From Agrobacterium rubi TR3 = NBRC 13261 (GTDB lineage Bacteria; Pseudomonadota; Alphaproteobacteria; Rhizobiales; Rhizobiaceae), in the NCBI RefSeq assembly GCF_000739935.1, contig NZ_BBJU01000004.1, positions 1 through 64,000 of the forward strand: DNA of 64,000 nt, given 5' to 3'. Shown here piece by piece: positions 24,752 through 35,780 of this stretch (positions are counted from its first letter, which is position 1; every line of letters starts with the position of its first letter). The notes beneath the pieces are model-generated. The model ran no database searches and was not told the origin of the DNA. It saw nothing but the letters and a program-made list of their open reading frames with translations. Both the position numbers and the translations under genes were made by a program.

Positions 24752-25684
24752 TCAGTCCGCGACCTCCCGCGCCCAGGCCGCGAAATCTGCTGCCGGAACC
24801 TCCCAGCCGATTTCGTTCAACGTTTCGTGCCGCATGCCGGGGTAGATACGGTCGGTGACGTTGCTGAAGCCTGCGGCCCGGAACTGCTGGGCCAGCCAGA
24901 CGATCTCGCGGCCATTGTTGGTGGCGGCGTCTTCGTTGCCGCTGACGAGGAGGATGGGCAGGGCTTTAGGGAGGCGGGAGATGAGTTTCGGGCCGCGATA
25001 GGACATGTCGAACACGTCCTGCCACAGCGAGACGCTGGCCTCAAACTGGCAGAGAGGATCGCCAACATAGGCATCGACCGCTGCCTTGTCGTGGCTCAGC
25101 CAGTCTGCCGTGGTGCGTTTTTCCGGCATCTTGCTGTTCCAGATGCGGAAGGTTGCCTTGGGCAGGATGGCGCTGGGCACATCGGAGCCCTTCAGCATTT
25201 TTTCGATGCGCAGAACGACTTGCGCCAGACGGCCCATGACGCCGGTGTTGAGGTTGGAATTCCAGATCGACAGGCCATCGAAGGCATCCGGGTGGCTGAC
25301 GGCGGTGTTCAGCGCGATGAGGCCGCCCATGGAATGGCCAAAGAGGATGATGGGCAGGCCGGGGTGGCGTTCTGCGGCCAATGTGCGGATCGCCATCACA
25401 TCGGCGATGACCTTGCCAACGCCGTCCTTCCACGCGAAGCGCCCAATGGGCGCATCGTCCGCCTTCGTGCGACCGTGGCCGCGATGGTCGTGGGCGTAGA
25501 CCTCGAAGCCCTGTGCGGACATGACCTCGGCGAAACGGCGATAGCGACCGGCATGCTCGACAAGCCCGTGGCAGATCATCAGCACACCGCACGGCGTGCC
25601 GGTGGCGGGTTGATGCCGGTAGGCGAGGGTGGCGCCGGAAGGGCTTTCCAGCCGGTTGATTTCGCCAAACATCATATCGACCAT
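24752..25684 (-). CDS. Alpha/beta hydrolase, monoacylglycerol-lipase/lysophospholipase-like
   Basis: 310 residues. The oxyanion region CHGLVEHAGRY, the DHRGHGRT loop, the nucleophile elbow GHSMGG (Ser about 117), an acid in SGNEDAATN and the catalytic histidine in GMRHETLNE give a full PldB/Hydrolase_4-type triad. No signal peptide is present, so it is cytosolic. Likely substrates are monoacylglycerols or lysophospholipids. It is divergent from ettA with a 105-bp shared promoter region. Confidence 0.85.
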   Translation of the reverse strand: MVDMMFGEINRLESPSGATLAYRHQPATGTPCGVLMICHGLVEHAGRYRRFAEVMSAQGFEVYAHDHRGHGRTKADDAPIGRFAWKDGVGKVIADVMAIRTLAAERHPGLPIILFGHSMGGLIALNTAVSHPDAFDGLSIWNSNLNTGVMGRLAQVVLRIEKMLKGSDVPSAILPKATFRIWNSKMPEKRTTADWLSHDKAAVDAYVGDPLCQFEASVSLWQDVFDMSYRGPKLISRLPKALPILLVSGNEDAATNNGREIVWLAQQFRAAGFSNVTDRIYPGMRHETLNEIGWEVPAADFAAWAREVAD

Positions 25685-25789
25685 TCCCGTCTCCGCAGCG
25701 TGGCTTATTCTTGGTTGGAGGTTGCTCCAACGCCCTATTTACCCTACATAGCGGCAACTTTCCCAAACTGACGTGGAGCATTCGCTACA

Positions 25790-27439
25790 ATGGCACGCCA
25801 ATTCATCTACCACATGTCGGGGCTGAACAAGTCTTACGGCGCAAAGAAGATTCTCGAGAACGTCAACCTGTCGTTCTACCCCGATGCCAAGATCGGTATT
25901 CTCGGCCCCAACGGTGCCGGTAAATCCACCGTGCTGCGCATCATCGCCGGTCAGGACAAGGAATTCACCGGCGAGGCGTGGCTGGCCGAAGGTGCGACCG
26001 TCGGTTACCTCGAGCAGGAACCGCATCTGGACGAGACCAAGACCGCGTTCGAAAACGTCATGGTGGGCGTGGCAGACAAGACGGCTGTGCTTGAGCGCTA
26101 CAACGAACTGATGATGAACTATTCCGATGAGACCGCCGATGAGGGCGCGAAGCTTCAGGACATCATCGACAGCCAGAACCTGTGGGATCTGGAGCAGCAG
26201 GTCGAAATGGCGATGGAAGCCCTGCGCTGCCCGCCGAAGGAGAGCGACGTTTCCCTGCTTTCGGGTGGTGAGCGCCGCCGTATCGCGCTGTGCCGTCTGC
26301 TTCTGTCCAAGCCGGACCTGCTGCTGCTCGACGAACCGACCAACCACCTTGACGCCGAAACCATCGCATGGCTGGAAAAGCACCTGCGTGATTATCCCGG
26401 CGCCGTGATGATGATTACCCACGATAGATACTTCCTAGATAACGTCACCGGCTGGATTCTCGAGCTCGACCGTGGTCGCGGCATTCCTTACGAGGGCAAC
26501 TATTCTGCGTATCTGACGGCGAAGGCCAAGCGTATGCAGCAGGAAGCCCGCGAAGATGCAGGCCGCCAGAAGGCGATTTCTCGCGAACAGGAATGGATCG
26601 CATCGAGCCCGAAGGCACGTCAGGCCAAGTCCAAGGCGCGTATCAAGTCCTACGAACAGCTGGTTGATGCGGCCGACAAGCAGCGTCCCGGCGACGCGCA
26701 GATCATCATTCCGGTATCTGAGCGTCTCGGCCAGGTGGTCATCGAGATGGAAGGCATCGTCAAGGGCTTTGAAGGCCGCACGCTGATCAACGATCTCTCG
26801 ATCAAGCTGCCACCGGGCGGTATCGTCGGCATCATCGGCCCCAACGGTGCCGGTAAGACGACGCTGTTCAAGATGATCACTGGTCAGGAAAAGCCCGATA
26901 GCGGTTCGGTTCGCATCGGTGAGACCGTGCAGCTTGGCTATGTCGACCAGAGCCGCGATGCGCTGGATGGCAGCAAGACCGTGTGGGAAGAAATCTCCGG
27001 TGGTGCCGAGATCATCAAGCTCGGCAAGTTCGACATGAACTCACGCGCTTACTGTGGTGCCTTCAACTTCAAGGGTGGCGACCAGCAGCAGAAGGTGGGC
27101 AACCTCTCCGGTGGTCAGCGCAACCGTGTACACTTGGCCAAGATGCTGAAGGCCGGCGGCAACGTTCTCCTCCTCGACGAACCGACCAACGACCTTGATA
27201 CGGAAACGCTGGGCGCGCTGGAAACGGCGCTCGAAAACTTCGCCGGCTGCGCCATCATCATCAGCCACGATAGAATGTTCCTCGACCGCCTTGCCACCCA
27301 CATCCTCGCCTTTGAAGGCGACGGCCATGTCGAATGGTTCGAAGGTAACTTCGAAGACTACGAACAGGATAAAATCCGCCGTCTGGGTGCCGATGCGCTC
27401 AACCCGGGCAGCCAGGCTTACAAACGCCTGACGCGTTAA
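25790..27439 (+). CDS. ettA: Energy-dependent translational throttle protein EttA (ABC-F)
   Basis: 549 residues with two ABC domains and no membrane part. First domain: Walker A GPNGAGKST (about 41-49), signature LSGGERRR, Walker B LLLDEPTNHLD. Then come the EttA-type arm insertion and inter-domain linker (AKRMQQEAREDAGRQKAISR) and the second domain with GPNGAGKTT and LSGGQRNR. The N-terminal ARQFIYHMSGLNKSYG phrase is diagnostic of EttA. It binds the ribosomal E site and gates the start of elongation according to ATP level. Length and both catalytic glutamates are normal. Confidence 0.95.
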   Translation: MARQFIYHMSGLNKSYGAKKILENVNLSFYPDAKIGILGPNGAGKSTVLRIIAGQDKEFTGEAWLAEGATVGYLEQEPHLDETKTAFENVMVGVADKTAVLERYNELMMNYSDETADEGAKLQDIIDSQNLWDLEQQVEMAMEALRCPPKESDVSLLSGGERRRIALCRLLLSKPDLLLLDEPTNHLDAETIAWLEKHLRDYPGAVMMITHDRYFLDNVTGWILELDRGRGIPYEGNYSAYLTAKAKRMQQEAREDAGRQKAISREQEWIASSPKARQAKSKARIKSYEQLVDAADKQRPGDAQIIIPVSERLGQVVIEMEGIVKGFEGRTLINDLSIKLPPGGIVGIIGPNGAGKTTLFKMITGQEKPDSGSVRIGETVQLGYVDQSRDALDGSKTVWEEISGGAEIIKLGKFDMNSRAYCGAFNFKGGDQQQKVGNLSGGQRNRVHLAKMLKAGGNVLLLDEPTNDLDTETLGALETALENFAGCAIIISHDRMFLDRLATHILAFEGDGHVEWFEGNFEDYEQDKIRRLGADALNPGSQAYKRLTR

Positions 27440-27465
27440 TTGCCCGCAAAACGAGCAAAATAAGA

Positions 27466-27499
27466 GATCGCTGCCTTATTTTAAGGCGGCGATTTTTGT
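27466..27499 (+). terminator. Rho-independent terminator after ettA
   Basis: ATCGCTGCCTTA (27466-27477) pairs with TAAGGCGGCGAT (27482-27493) with one internal mismatch, followed by TTTTTGTTTT. Confidence 0.85.
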
Positions 27500-27646
27500 T
27501 TTATTTTATTACTTCCAGCACTGTACTTTAGATTTCATTCCATCTGCGCGGTTTTCCGCCATGGTTACCTGTTTTTTCAATATTCCTTAACGGATTCGGT
27601 AACTAATATTCGTGCGCCTATGAGTTGCGTTACGTTTGTGACATGA

Positions 27647-29959
<2,313 letters not shown>

Positions 29960-29981
29960 ATTTAGCAGACGAGAACTTGAG

Positions 29982-30006
29982 AGAGGCGGCGATGACCGCC
30001 TCTTTT
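29982..30006 (+). terminator. Terminator after the chemoreceptor gene
   Basis: AGAGGCGG (29982-29989) pairs with CCGCCTCT (29996-30003), with a 6-nt loop and a TTT tail. Confidence 0.75.
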
Positions 30007-30042
30007 GCTACGAATCTCGCATCGTCAATTGATGCTGTAGCG

Positions 30043-30507
30043 CTAGCCTTTCGCGAGTCCGTCCCAATCCGAAAGCGTCATCATCCCTGGAATATCCGGC
30101 CGAGGCTTGCCCGGCAGAATCGCGATATATTCCAGCTGATGGCCATCGGGATCGTTGAAATAGACGTTGGCCGATGGCATCCAGGGGAAGACGCTGGGTT
30201 CGTTGATTTCCATGCCTGCGCCGTTGCGGGGGACGATGCCTTTGGAGCGCAGGTAGGTGGGCGCTTCGATGACCTGATCGAGTGTCGTCTGAAACGCGAT
30301 GTGCAGCCTCATTTGCATGGGCGAACTGTGGATCGACCAGAGGCCCAGCATGGATGTCTCACACCCACCGATCCAGAAGAAGGCGACGTTTCGGTCCGGT
30401 ATGGTGTGGGCCAGCTCAAGGCCGACGACGTCACGGTAGAAATCGATCGAGCGATCGAGGTTCGAGACAGTGAGATGTGCCTCGTAGAGGCCGTTAATGG
30501 AAATCAT
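30043..30507 (-). CDS. VOC-family (glyoxalase/dioxygenase fold) protein, SoxR-controlled
   Basis: 154 residues in one VOC module pair. The likely metal ligands are His in EAHLTVSNLDRS, His in MRLHIAF and Glu in DPDGHQLEYIA. Such proteins include glyoxalases, fosfomycin- or bleomycin-resistance proteins and isomerases; the substrate is not readable. The promoter carries a SoxR box in a 19-bp spacer, so the gene should be induced by redox-active compounds. That argues for a detoxification role. Confidence 0.85.
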   Translation of the reverse strand: MISINGLYEAHLTVSNLDRSIDFYRDVVGLELAHTIPDRNVAFFWIGGCETSMLGLWSIHSSPMQMRLHIAFQTTLDQVIEAPTYLRSKGIVPRNGAGMEINEPSVFPWMPSANVYFNDPDGHQLEYIAILPGKPRPDIPGMMTLSDWDGLAKG

Positions 30508-30571
30508 GGGTCAACTCCTTTTGGTCGTACTGAACGTCTTCGTCTGACGCTTGATTGATGAGTTGATCGGG

Positions 30572-30602
30572 TTCATACGACCTCAATAATGGTTGAGGTC
30601 AA
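30572..30602 (-). promoter_or_regulatory. SoxR box and MerR-type promoter of the VOC gene
   Basis: CCTCAATAATGGTTGAGG (30581-30598) has the CCTCAA-N6-TTGAGG arms of the known SoxR site. On the minus strand TTGACC (30602-30597) and TATGAA (30577-30572) are separated by exactly 19 bp, the over-long spacer that MerR-family activators untwist. The outer bases extend the dyad to GACCTCAA/TTGAGGTC (30579-30600). Confidence 0.85.
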
Positions 30603-30608
30603 GAGGGC

Positions 30609-31049
30609 ATGGTTGATATTCATCGTGAGCTGTCGGTTGGTGAGGTGGCCAGGCGCTGTGGCGTGGCTGTTTCCACGATCCATTTCTATGAGGCCAAGGG
30701 GTTGTTGACGGCGTCGCGCAATGCCGGGAACCAGCGGCGCTATCCGCGAGAGGTTTTGCGCCGCGTGGCGGTGATCAAAATCGCCCAGCAAGCGGGGATA
30801 CCGCTTGCGGACATTCGGCAAGCTTTGTCCGCACTGCCGAATGGAAGAACACCGAATGCCGAGGACTGGAAAAATCTGGCGAGTTCATGGCGCTCAGAGC
30901 TGCAAAAGCGTATCGACAAGCTGACGCAGTTGAGAGACGATCTGGAAGGCTGTATCGGATGCGGGTGCTTGTCCGTGAAGGATTGCCCGTTGCGCAATCC
31001 CGGTGACATTCTGGGGAGCGAGAGAGCAGGGGCGGTGCTTCTGCCATAG
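30609..31049 (+). CDS. soxR: Redox-sensitive transcriptional activator SoxR
   Basis: 146 residues. The MerR-type HTH is at 9-30 ([20 protein letters not shown]), followed by a dimerisation helix and the [2Fe-2S] cluster motif [12 protein letters not shown] (C115, C118, C120, C126), which defines SoxR. Oxidation of the cluster by redox-cycling compounds activates target promoters. It is divergent from the VOC gene with the SoxR box only 10 bp before its own start, so it should also autoregulate. As in most non-enteric bacteria, no soxS is present; the direct target is the neighbour. Confidence 0.95.
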   Translation: MVDIHRELSVGEVARRCGVAVSTIHFYEAKGLLTASRNAGNQRRYPREVLRRVAVIKIAQQAGIPLADIRQALSALPNGRTPNAEDWKNLASSWRSELQKRIDKLTQLRDDLEGCIGCGCLSVKDCPLRNPGDILGSERAGAVLLP

Positions 31050-31162
31050 GCACTCGATGTCCGTTTCGCCGACCATCGAAACAGAGTGGTCGCCACGATC
31101 AGCGTGTCGATTTTGTGCTGCTCAATGCCGCGCCCATCTTGCATATCTCCGCTAATCGTATA

Positions 31163-31180
31163 AACATATCTTTATATGTT
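31163..31180 (+). promoter_or_regulatory. Palindromic operator before the ArsR-methyltransferase/metF unit
   Basis: AACATAT-CTTT-ATATGTT has 7-bp perfect arms and directly abuts TATAAA (31159-31164), a good -10 element. The position at the promoter of a SAM-binding-domain regulator and metF suggests an autoregulatory site. Confidence 0.6.
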
Positions 31181-31201
31181 GATTGGCTTGAGGTTTGTGC
31201 G

Positions 31202-32215
31202 TTGGCTCTAGGGCTTGATAATCTGGTGGGGCTTTTGAAGGCGGCGGGTGAGCCGACGCGGTTTCGGCTGCTTGCGCTTTTGTCTGCGGGCGACCTGACG
31301 GTGACGGACCTGACCGAAATCCTCGGGCAATCGCAGCCTCGTATTTCTCGCCACCTCAAGCTTCTTGCCGAAGAAGACCTTGTTGACCGGTACCAGGAAG
31401 GTGCCTGGGCATATTTCCGTTTGAAGCAGGATGGCAAGTCTGCCGAGATGGTCAAGCAGCTTCTTTCGGTGGCATCTCCCAATGACGCCGTTCTGCTGCG
31501 TGATTTCGAGCGCCTGTCGTCCGTTAAGCGGGTGAGAGCGGAGCGGGCGCAGGATTATTTCAGTCGCAACGCGTCCGCGTGGGACGAGCTGCGCCGTCTG
31601 CATGTCAGCGATGATGCCGTGGAAAGCGCGCTTTTGAAACTCATCGGCACGACGCCGGTGGATTCCATGCTCGACCTTGGCACTGGTACGGGCCGCATTC
31701 TCCAGCTGTTCAGCGGCATCTATCGCCGTGCGATCGGCATCGACGCCAGTCGGGATATGCTGGCGGTAGCGCGTTCCAATCTCGATAAGGCCGGTGTGGC
31801 GAATGCTTCCGTTCGGCATGGCGATATTTTGAACCTGCCGCTGGAAAGTCAGGATTTCGATCTCGTTGTCGTGCATCAGGTTTTGCACTTCCTCAATCAT
31901 CCCGAAATGGCGCTTGCCGAGGCCGCGCGCATGCTGCGCCCGAACGGGCGGCTGGTAATCATCGATCTGGCGCCGCACAAGCTGGAATACCTGCGGGAAG
32001 ACCATGCGCATGTGCGCCTCGGCTTCTCGCACCAAACCATGGAAGAGTGGCTGAAAAAGGCGGGGCTTTCGCCCGAGACGGCTGTCGATCTGCATTCCGG
32101 CAACGCCTCTGCCCAGTCTCTCGACGTAACAATATGGGTTGCGCGCGATCCACGCCTATTAATCGCCGGCGAGGAGCCGATGAACGCACCGCTTCTTTCC
32201 GCCGGGAGGGCATGA
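31202..32215 (+). CDS. ArsR-family HTH fused to SAM methyltransferase domain, SahR-like regulator
   Basis: About 337 residues. An N-terminal ArsR HTH (about 10-85, GQSQPRISRHLKLLAEEDLV) is joined to a class I methyltransferase fold (about 125-270, MLDLGTGTGRILQL). Proteins of this architecture next to methionine-cycle genes act as repressors sensing S-adenosylhomocysteine or S-adenosylmethionine (SahR type). Proposed start is TTG 31202, because GAGG (31190-31193) lies 8 bp before it and an upstream start would run through the operator. An in-frame ATG at 31115 is therefore thought not to be used. The stop is one base before metF. Confidence 0.82.
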   Translation: MALGLDNLVGLLKAAGEPTRFRLLALLSAGDLTVTDLTEILGQSQPRISRHLKLLAEEDLVDRYQEGAWAYFRLKQDGKSAEMVKQLLSVASPNDAVLLRDFERLSSVKRVRAERAQDYFSRNASAWDELRRLHVSDDAVESALLKLIGTTPVDSMLDLGTGTGRILQLFSGIYRRAIGIDASRDMLAVARSNLDKAGVANASVRHGDILNLPLESQDFDLVVVHQVLHFLNHPEMALAEAARMLRPNGRLVIIDLAPHKLEYLREDHAHVRLGFSHQTMEEWLKKAGLSPETAVDLHSGNASAQSLDVTIWVARDPRLLIAGEEPMNAPLLSAGRA

Positions 32216-32216
32216 C

Positions 32217-33113
32217 ATGACAAAAACTGAGGCAGACCGCCACGTGACTGAAAATTTCAAGCTGTCCTTTGAGTTCTTCCCGCCGAAGAATGCCGATATG
32301 GACGTGCAGCTGTGGGAGACGGTGGAGGAGCTTTCCCGCTGGCACCCGGACTTCGTGTCCGTGACCTATGGTGCTGGCGGCACGACGAAGGCCCCGACAC
32401 TGGTTGCGGTCGACCGGATGATCTCGATTGCCGGTTTGCCGACGGCTTCGCACCTGACCTGCGTGGATGCCAGCAAGCGAGAGGTCCACGATGTCGTCGA
32501 GGAGCTTCGCGCCATCGGCGTCAAACGCTTCGTGGCCTTGCGTGGTGATCCATCCACAGGTCCCGGCACGGCCTACAAGCCGCATCCGGACGGGTATGAA
32601 AATGCCGCAGCGCTGGTGCGGGGACTGCGTGAGCTCGGTGATTTCGAAATCTCGGTTTCAGCCTATCCCGAAAAGCACCCGGAAAGCGAAAGCGATTCCG
32701 TCGATATCGACATGCTCAAGTGCAAGGCGGACAATGGTGCGACGCGCGCCTTGACGCAGTTCTTCTTCGACAACGATATTTTCGAGCGGTACATGGAGCG
32801 CGTGACCAAGGCGGGCATTACCATTCCCGTTGTGCCGGGCATCATGCCGATCCAGAATCTCACACAGTTGAAGCGGTTTGCCGGTCGTTGCGGCACCAGC
32901 GTTCCCTCGTTTCTGGACGATCGCTTTGCCGGTTACGACGACGATGTTGTGGGGCGGGCGAAAGTGGCGGCCGATGTTGCCGCCGAGCAAATCCTCGACC
33001 TGCAACGGCGCGGCATCAACGAATTCCACCTTTACACGATGAACCGCGCGCCACTGGTGAATGCGGTGTTGGAGAATGTCGGTTACCGCCCCATGCGGAA
33101 ATCCGCGGCGTAA
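32217..33113 (+). CDS. metF: Methylenetetrahydrofolate reductase MetF
   Basis: 298 residues, FAD-containing TIM barrel. Family landmarks: SFEFFPPKNADMD at the start, FVSVTYGAGGTT, HLTCVD, LRGDP and ITQFFFD-like TQFFFDND. It makes 5-methyl-THF for methionine synthase in the cytosol. It starts one base after the regulator stop, so the pair forms a two-gene unit in which a SAM/SAH-sensing repressor controls the methyl-donor pathway. Length is normal; a strong terminator follows. Confidence 0.95.
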   Translation: MTKTEADRHVTENFKLSFEFFPPKNADMDVQLWETVEELSRWHPDFVSVTYGAGGTTKAPTLVAVDRMISIAGLPTASHLTCVDASKREVHDVVEELRAIGVKRFVALRGDPSTGPGTAYKPHPDGYENAAALVRGLRELGDFEISVSAYPEKHPESESDSVDIDMLKCKADNGATRALTQFFFDNDIFERYMERVTKAGITIPVVPGIMPIQNLTQLKRFAGRCGTSVPSFLDDRFAGYDDDVVGRAKVAADVAAEQILDLQRRGINEFHLYTMNRAPLVNAVLENVGYRPMRKSAA

Positions 33114-33140
33114 GGTTGGCGTCACATCTCCAGAATGAAC

Positions 33141-33172
33141 AAAACGCAGGTTTCGAAAAACCTGCGTTTTTT
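33141..33172 (+). terminator. Rho-independent terminator after metF
   Basis: AAAACGCAGGTTT pairs with AACCTGCGTTTT around a CGAAA loop, and the stem ends in six T, 27 bp after the stop. Confidence 0.9.
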
Positions 33173-33225
33173 AATGGCAAATGATAATCAACTGCTTGGT
33201 GTGATCGAAAACCCCAAGGTGCGTG

Positions 33226-33303
33226 TCAGATGAACAACATCACTCCGACAAACGCGAACGCCACACCGACTGCTAAGGCATTAAGAGAATTTGTAAGTCC
33301 CAT
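33226..33303 (-). CDS. 25-residue hydrophobic membrane peptide
   Basis: On the minus strand AAAGGAGGCAGAGC precedes ATG 33303, an almost ideal ribosome binding site (AGGAGG, 6-bp spacer). The frame runs 25 codons to TGA: MGLTNSLNALAVG, then VAFAFVGVMLFI. Residues 9-25 form one uninterrupted hydrophobic helix, so a single-pass membrane peptide is expected. No homologue is claimed. It stands alone between the metF and lytic transglycosylase terminators, which implies its own promoter in 33320-33470. Function unknown; small single-helix proteins often serve as accessory subunits of membrane complexes. Confidence 0.65.
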   Translation of the reverse strand: MGLTNSLNALAVGVAFAFVGVMLFI

Positions 33304-33473
33304 GCTCTGCCTCCTTTACGTTGACAGTAATCATTATGACCCTTTTGTGTCTCTTGGAAAGCGAAATCTATATTGCGTCGCACACGAAAACGGCAATGAT
33401 TTCTGAGGCTTTGCGGCCAATGCGTTGAAAAACAACTTATATTACAGTCTGAAAAACTCAGTGCAAAATGCCA

Positions 33474-33510
33474 AAAAAGTAAACGGCCGTGGTTAATGCC
33501 ACGGCCGTTT
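33474..33510 (-). terminator. Terminator of the MltB-like gene
   Basis: AAACGGCCGTGG (33481-33492) and CCACGGCCGTTT (33499-33510) form a perfect 12-bp stem with a 6-nt loop. On the minus strand it is followed by ACTTTTTT. Confidence 0.85.
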
Positions 33511-33544
33511 GTCTTAATCAGTTCGAATCTGTGTATCGAGCGTC

Positions 33545-34771
33545 TTAAAGCGCGTCCAGCAGAGCGCGGGTCGGCCAGCCGTCTGCGGGAAGGCCGAGGC
33601 GCTGCTGCTCGCGCTGAACGGCGATGCGGGTGCCGGAACCCAGAATGCCATCGATCTTTCCGACATCATGCGTCTTTGCATCGAGCTTCGTCTGGAGTTC
33701 CTTCATGGCCGCATCGTCAAGGCCGGGCTCTGGGTTGCCCTTGGCATAGACAGGGGCGCCCATGAAGCGGGTTGCGAAATAGGCAGCCGACGTGGTGTAG
33801 ATGAAGGACTGGTTCCATTCCAGATAGATGTTGAAGTTCGGATAGGTGATGAAGGCCGGTCCCTTGCGACCCTGCGGCAGAATGAGGGCGGCGGGCAGGG
33901 AGGCGAAAGTCTTGTTGCCATCACGTGGGGTCACGCCAAGGTCGAACCACTGAGCAGCCGTCATGGTGCCGCCAAGGCCAGATTTCTCCCATGGCAGGTT
34001 TTCCGGAACGGAGACTTCCTGAATCCAAGGTTCGCCCTTTTTGAAGCCAAGATGCTGGATGAACTTGGCAGCCGTCAGAATGGCATCCGGGCTGCTGGAC
34101 TTGACGTTGACGTGGCCGTCGCCGTCACCATCCACGCCGAAGGCGATGATGTCCTTTGGCAGCATCTGCACCTGGCCGATTTCGCCAGCCCATGCGCCTG
34201 TGTTGGTGGCGGGGTCGAGATCGCCGTGCTGCACCATTTCGGTGAGTGCAATCAGCTGTGGACGGAAGAGTTCCGGGCGGCGGCAGTCGTGCGAGAGCGT
34301 GACGAGCGCGTTGCGGGTGTTGAAATCGCCCTGAACGGCGCCGAAATCCGTTTCCATGGCCCAGAAGGCGGCGATGACGCCGGCTGGCACGCCGAATTCA
34401 TCATCTGCGCGCTTGAAGGCAGCGGAGTATTCCTGAAGCTTCTTGCGGCCGAGATCGAGGCGTCCTTGGCTGACGGTGCGCTGGGAGAATTCAAGAAAGG
34501 TCTGGCGGAAAACGCCCTGGGCGCGGTCACGCGACAGAACCTTCTGGTCGATCTGTGCGCCAGCCAGCGCCTTATCGACGGCCTCTGCGGGAACGCCCTT
34601 GCCGACGGCTTCGGTCTTTACACCTGCCAGAAACGTTGCGAGATCGCCACCGCAGGCAACCTGCTTCGGGTCATCCGGCGAGGTTACGAGGGGCACGGCC
34701 AATGCGGAGCCGCAGGACAATGTGAAGACGGTTGCAGCAAGTGCGAAGCTGCGTGGCGAGAAGCTGAACAT
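33545..34771 (-). CDS. Lytic murein transglycosylase, MltB-type, with PG-binding domain
   Basis: 408 residues. Signal peptide 1-25 (SALA-V), SLT_2 catalytic domain (about 40-330) with catalytic Glu140 in FWAMETDFG and the GEIGQVQMLP motif, then a C-terminal peptidoglycan-binding repeat (about 345-405, LGSGTRIAVQREQQRLGLPADG). It cleaves glycan strands in the periplasm, forming 1,6-anhydro-muramyl ends. The N-terminal cysteine at 20 is not in a lipobox context, so it is probably soluble rather than lipid-anchored. Single gene with its own terminator; the adjacent GH25 gene has a related function. Confidence 0.9.
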   Translation of the reverse strand: MFSFSPRSFALAATVFTLSCGSALAVPLVTSPDDPKQVACGGDLATFLAGVKTEAVGKGVPAEAVDKALAGAQIDQKVLSRDRAQGVFRQTFLEFSQRTVSQGRLDLGRKKLQEYSAAFKRADDEFGVPAGVIAAFWAMETDFGAVQGDFNTRNALVTLSHDCRRPELFRPQLIALTEMVQHGDLDPATNTGAWAGEIGQVQMLPKDIIAFGVDGDGDGHVNVKSSSPDAILTAAKFIQHLGFKKGEPWIQEVSVPENLPWEKSGLGGTMTAAQWFDLGVTPRDGNKTFASLPAALILPQGRKGPAFITYPNFNIYLEWNQSFIYTTSAAYFATRFMGAPVYAKGNPEPGLDDAAMKELQTKLDAKTHDVGKIDGILGSGTRIAVQREQQRLGLPADGWPTRALLDAL

Positions 34772-34937
34772 CAGAATTCCTCAAATGGACTGGTGACCCT
34801 GCGTTCGCCAAGTTTTGTGGCAGAAGCGTGGGCGAGAGCCTGGAAAAGCATGAGAACAAGGTTTGTTTCCAAGCCGTGCGATCATTTCGCAGCACATCTG
34901 CCGGAATTACGGGGAAAATCAAGTTGAAATCTTGGAT

Positions 34938-35729
34938 TTAGCCGCGTGGCTGGTTGGCGGACGCCATCCATTGGCGCCAGTTCTTTTCGCTGCCCGCAAA
35001 GACGTTGATATCCGTGGGCGTGCTGATGCCGGGAATGACGCCGGTGCCGGTGTACTGCCAGAATGCCCATTGACGATCGCTGTAGATATCCGTCGGATGG
35101 GCGGCGACAGAGCGGACCCAGAAATTGTAGTTCTTGAACTGGCCGACGAGATTATCGCGGTGGAAATCGACGCTGGTGTAGATGATGGGTCGCTTGCCGT
35201 AATGCGCTTCGATGCGACGCATGAATTTCAGCATTTCTGACCTGACAACTTCGGGTGCCGGACGCGTCTTGCAGGTGGGGGAGGCCGGGTTCCATTCGAC
35301 ATCCAGAACCGGTGGCAGCTTCATGGATTCCTTCGGCACGTTGCGAATGAACCAGTCTGCCTGCGCATCTGCCGTCGCGCAGAAATAATAGAAGTGGTAG
35401 GGCGCGTGCGGAACACCGGCGGCGGACGCCTCGCGCCAATATTCATCAAAGCGCGCATCGAGACGGTCGGTGCCTTCGGTTGCCTTGATGAAGGCGAAGG
35501 ACACACCGGATTTCTGGGCGGTCTTCCAGTCGATGTCGCCGTTCCACTTGGACACATCGATGCCGTGCACCTCATGCTTATGCGGTGAGCGCGCGCCGAA
35601 ATCCTGCGGGTCATTGTCTTTGAAGCGTGGCTTGGCAACGGAGGCCGTTTCGAGGAAATCATAGCTGGTGGATGTGCAGCCGCTCAACAGGAGCATGGTC
35701 GAAAAGATAGCCGGAAGAAGCCGCTGCAT
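34938..35729 (-). CDS. GH25 muramidase lipoprotein
   Basis: 263 residues. A type II signal peptide ends in LLLSGC (Cys18), so the protein is lipid-anchored. The GH25 barrel begins at HGIDVSKWNGDIDW with Asp58, and the catalytic pair is D143 and E145 in VLDVEWNP. Further landmarks are AFIKATEGTD and YTSVDFH. It hydrolyses the MurNAc-GlcNAc bond. Upstream (35781-35811) lies a set of GTAAAC/GTTTAC inverted half-sites. It is followed on the same strand by the MltB-like gene, 166 bp away. Confidence 0.88.
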   Translation of the reverse strand: MQRLLPAIFSTMLLLSGCTSTSYDFLETASVAKPRFKDNDPQDFGARSPHKHEVHGIDVSKWNGDIDWKTAQKSGVSFAFIKATEGTDRLDARFDEYWREASAAGVPHAPYHFYYFCATADAQADWFIRNVPKESMKLPPVLDVEWNPASPTCKTRPAPEVVRSEMLKFMRRIEAHYGKRPIIYTSVDFHRDNLVGQFKNYNFWVRSVAAHPTDIYSDRQWAFWQYTGTGVIPGISTPTDINVFAGSEKNWRQWMASANQPRG

Positions 35730-35780
35730 GATGATCCCAGAATGTATGATTTACCCGCCAGTCGTCTTGCAAGACGCGCT

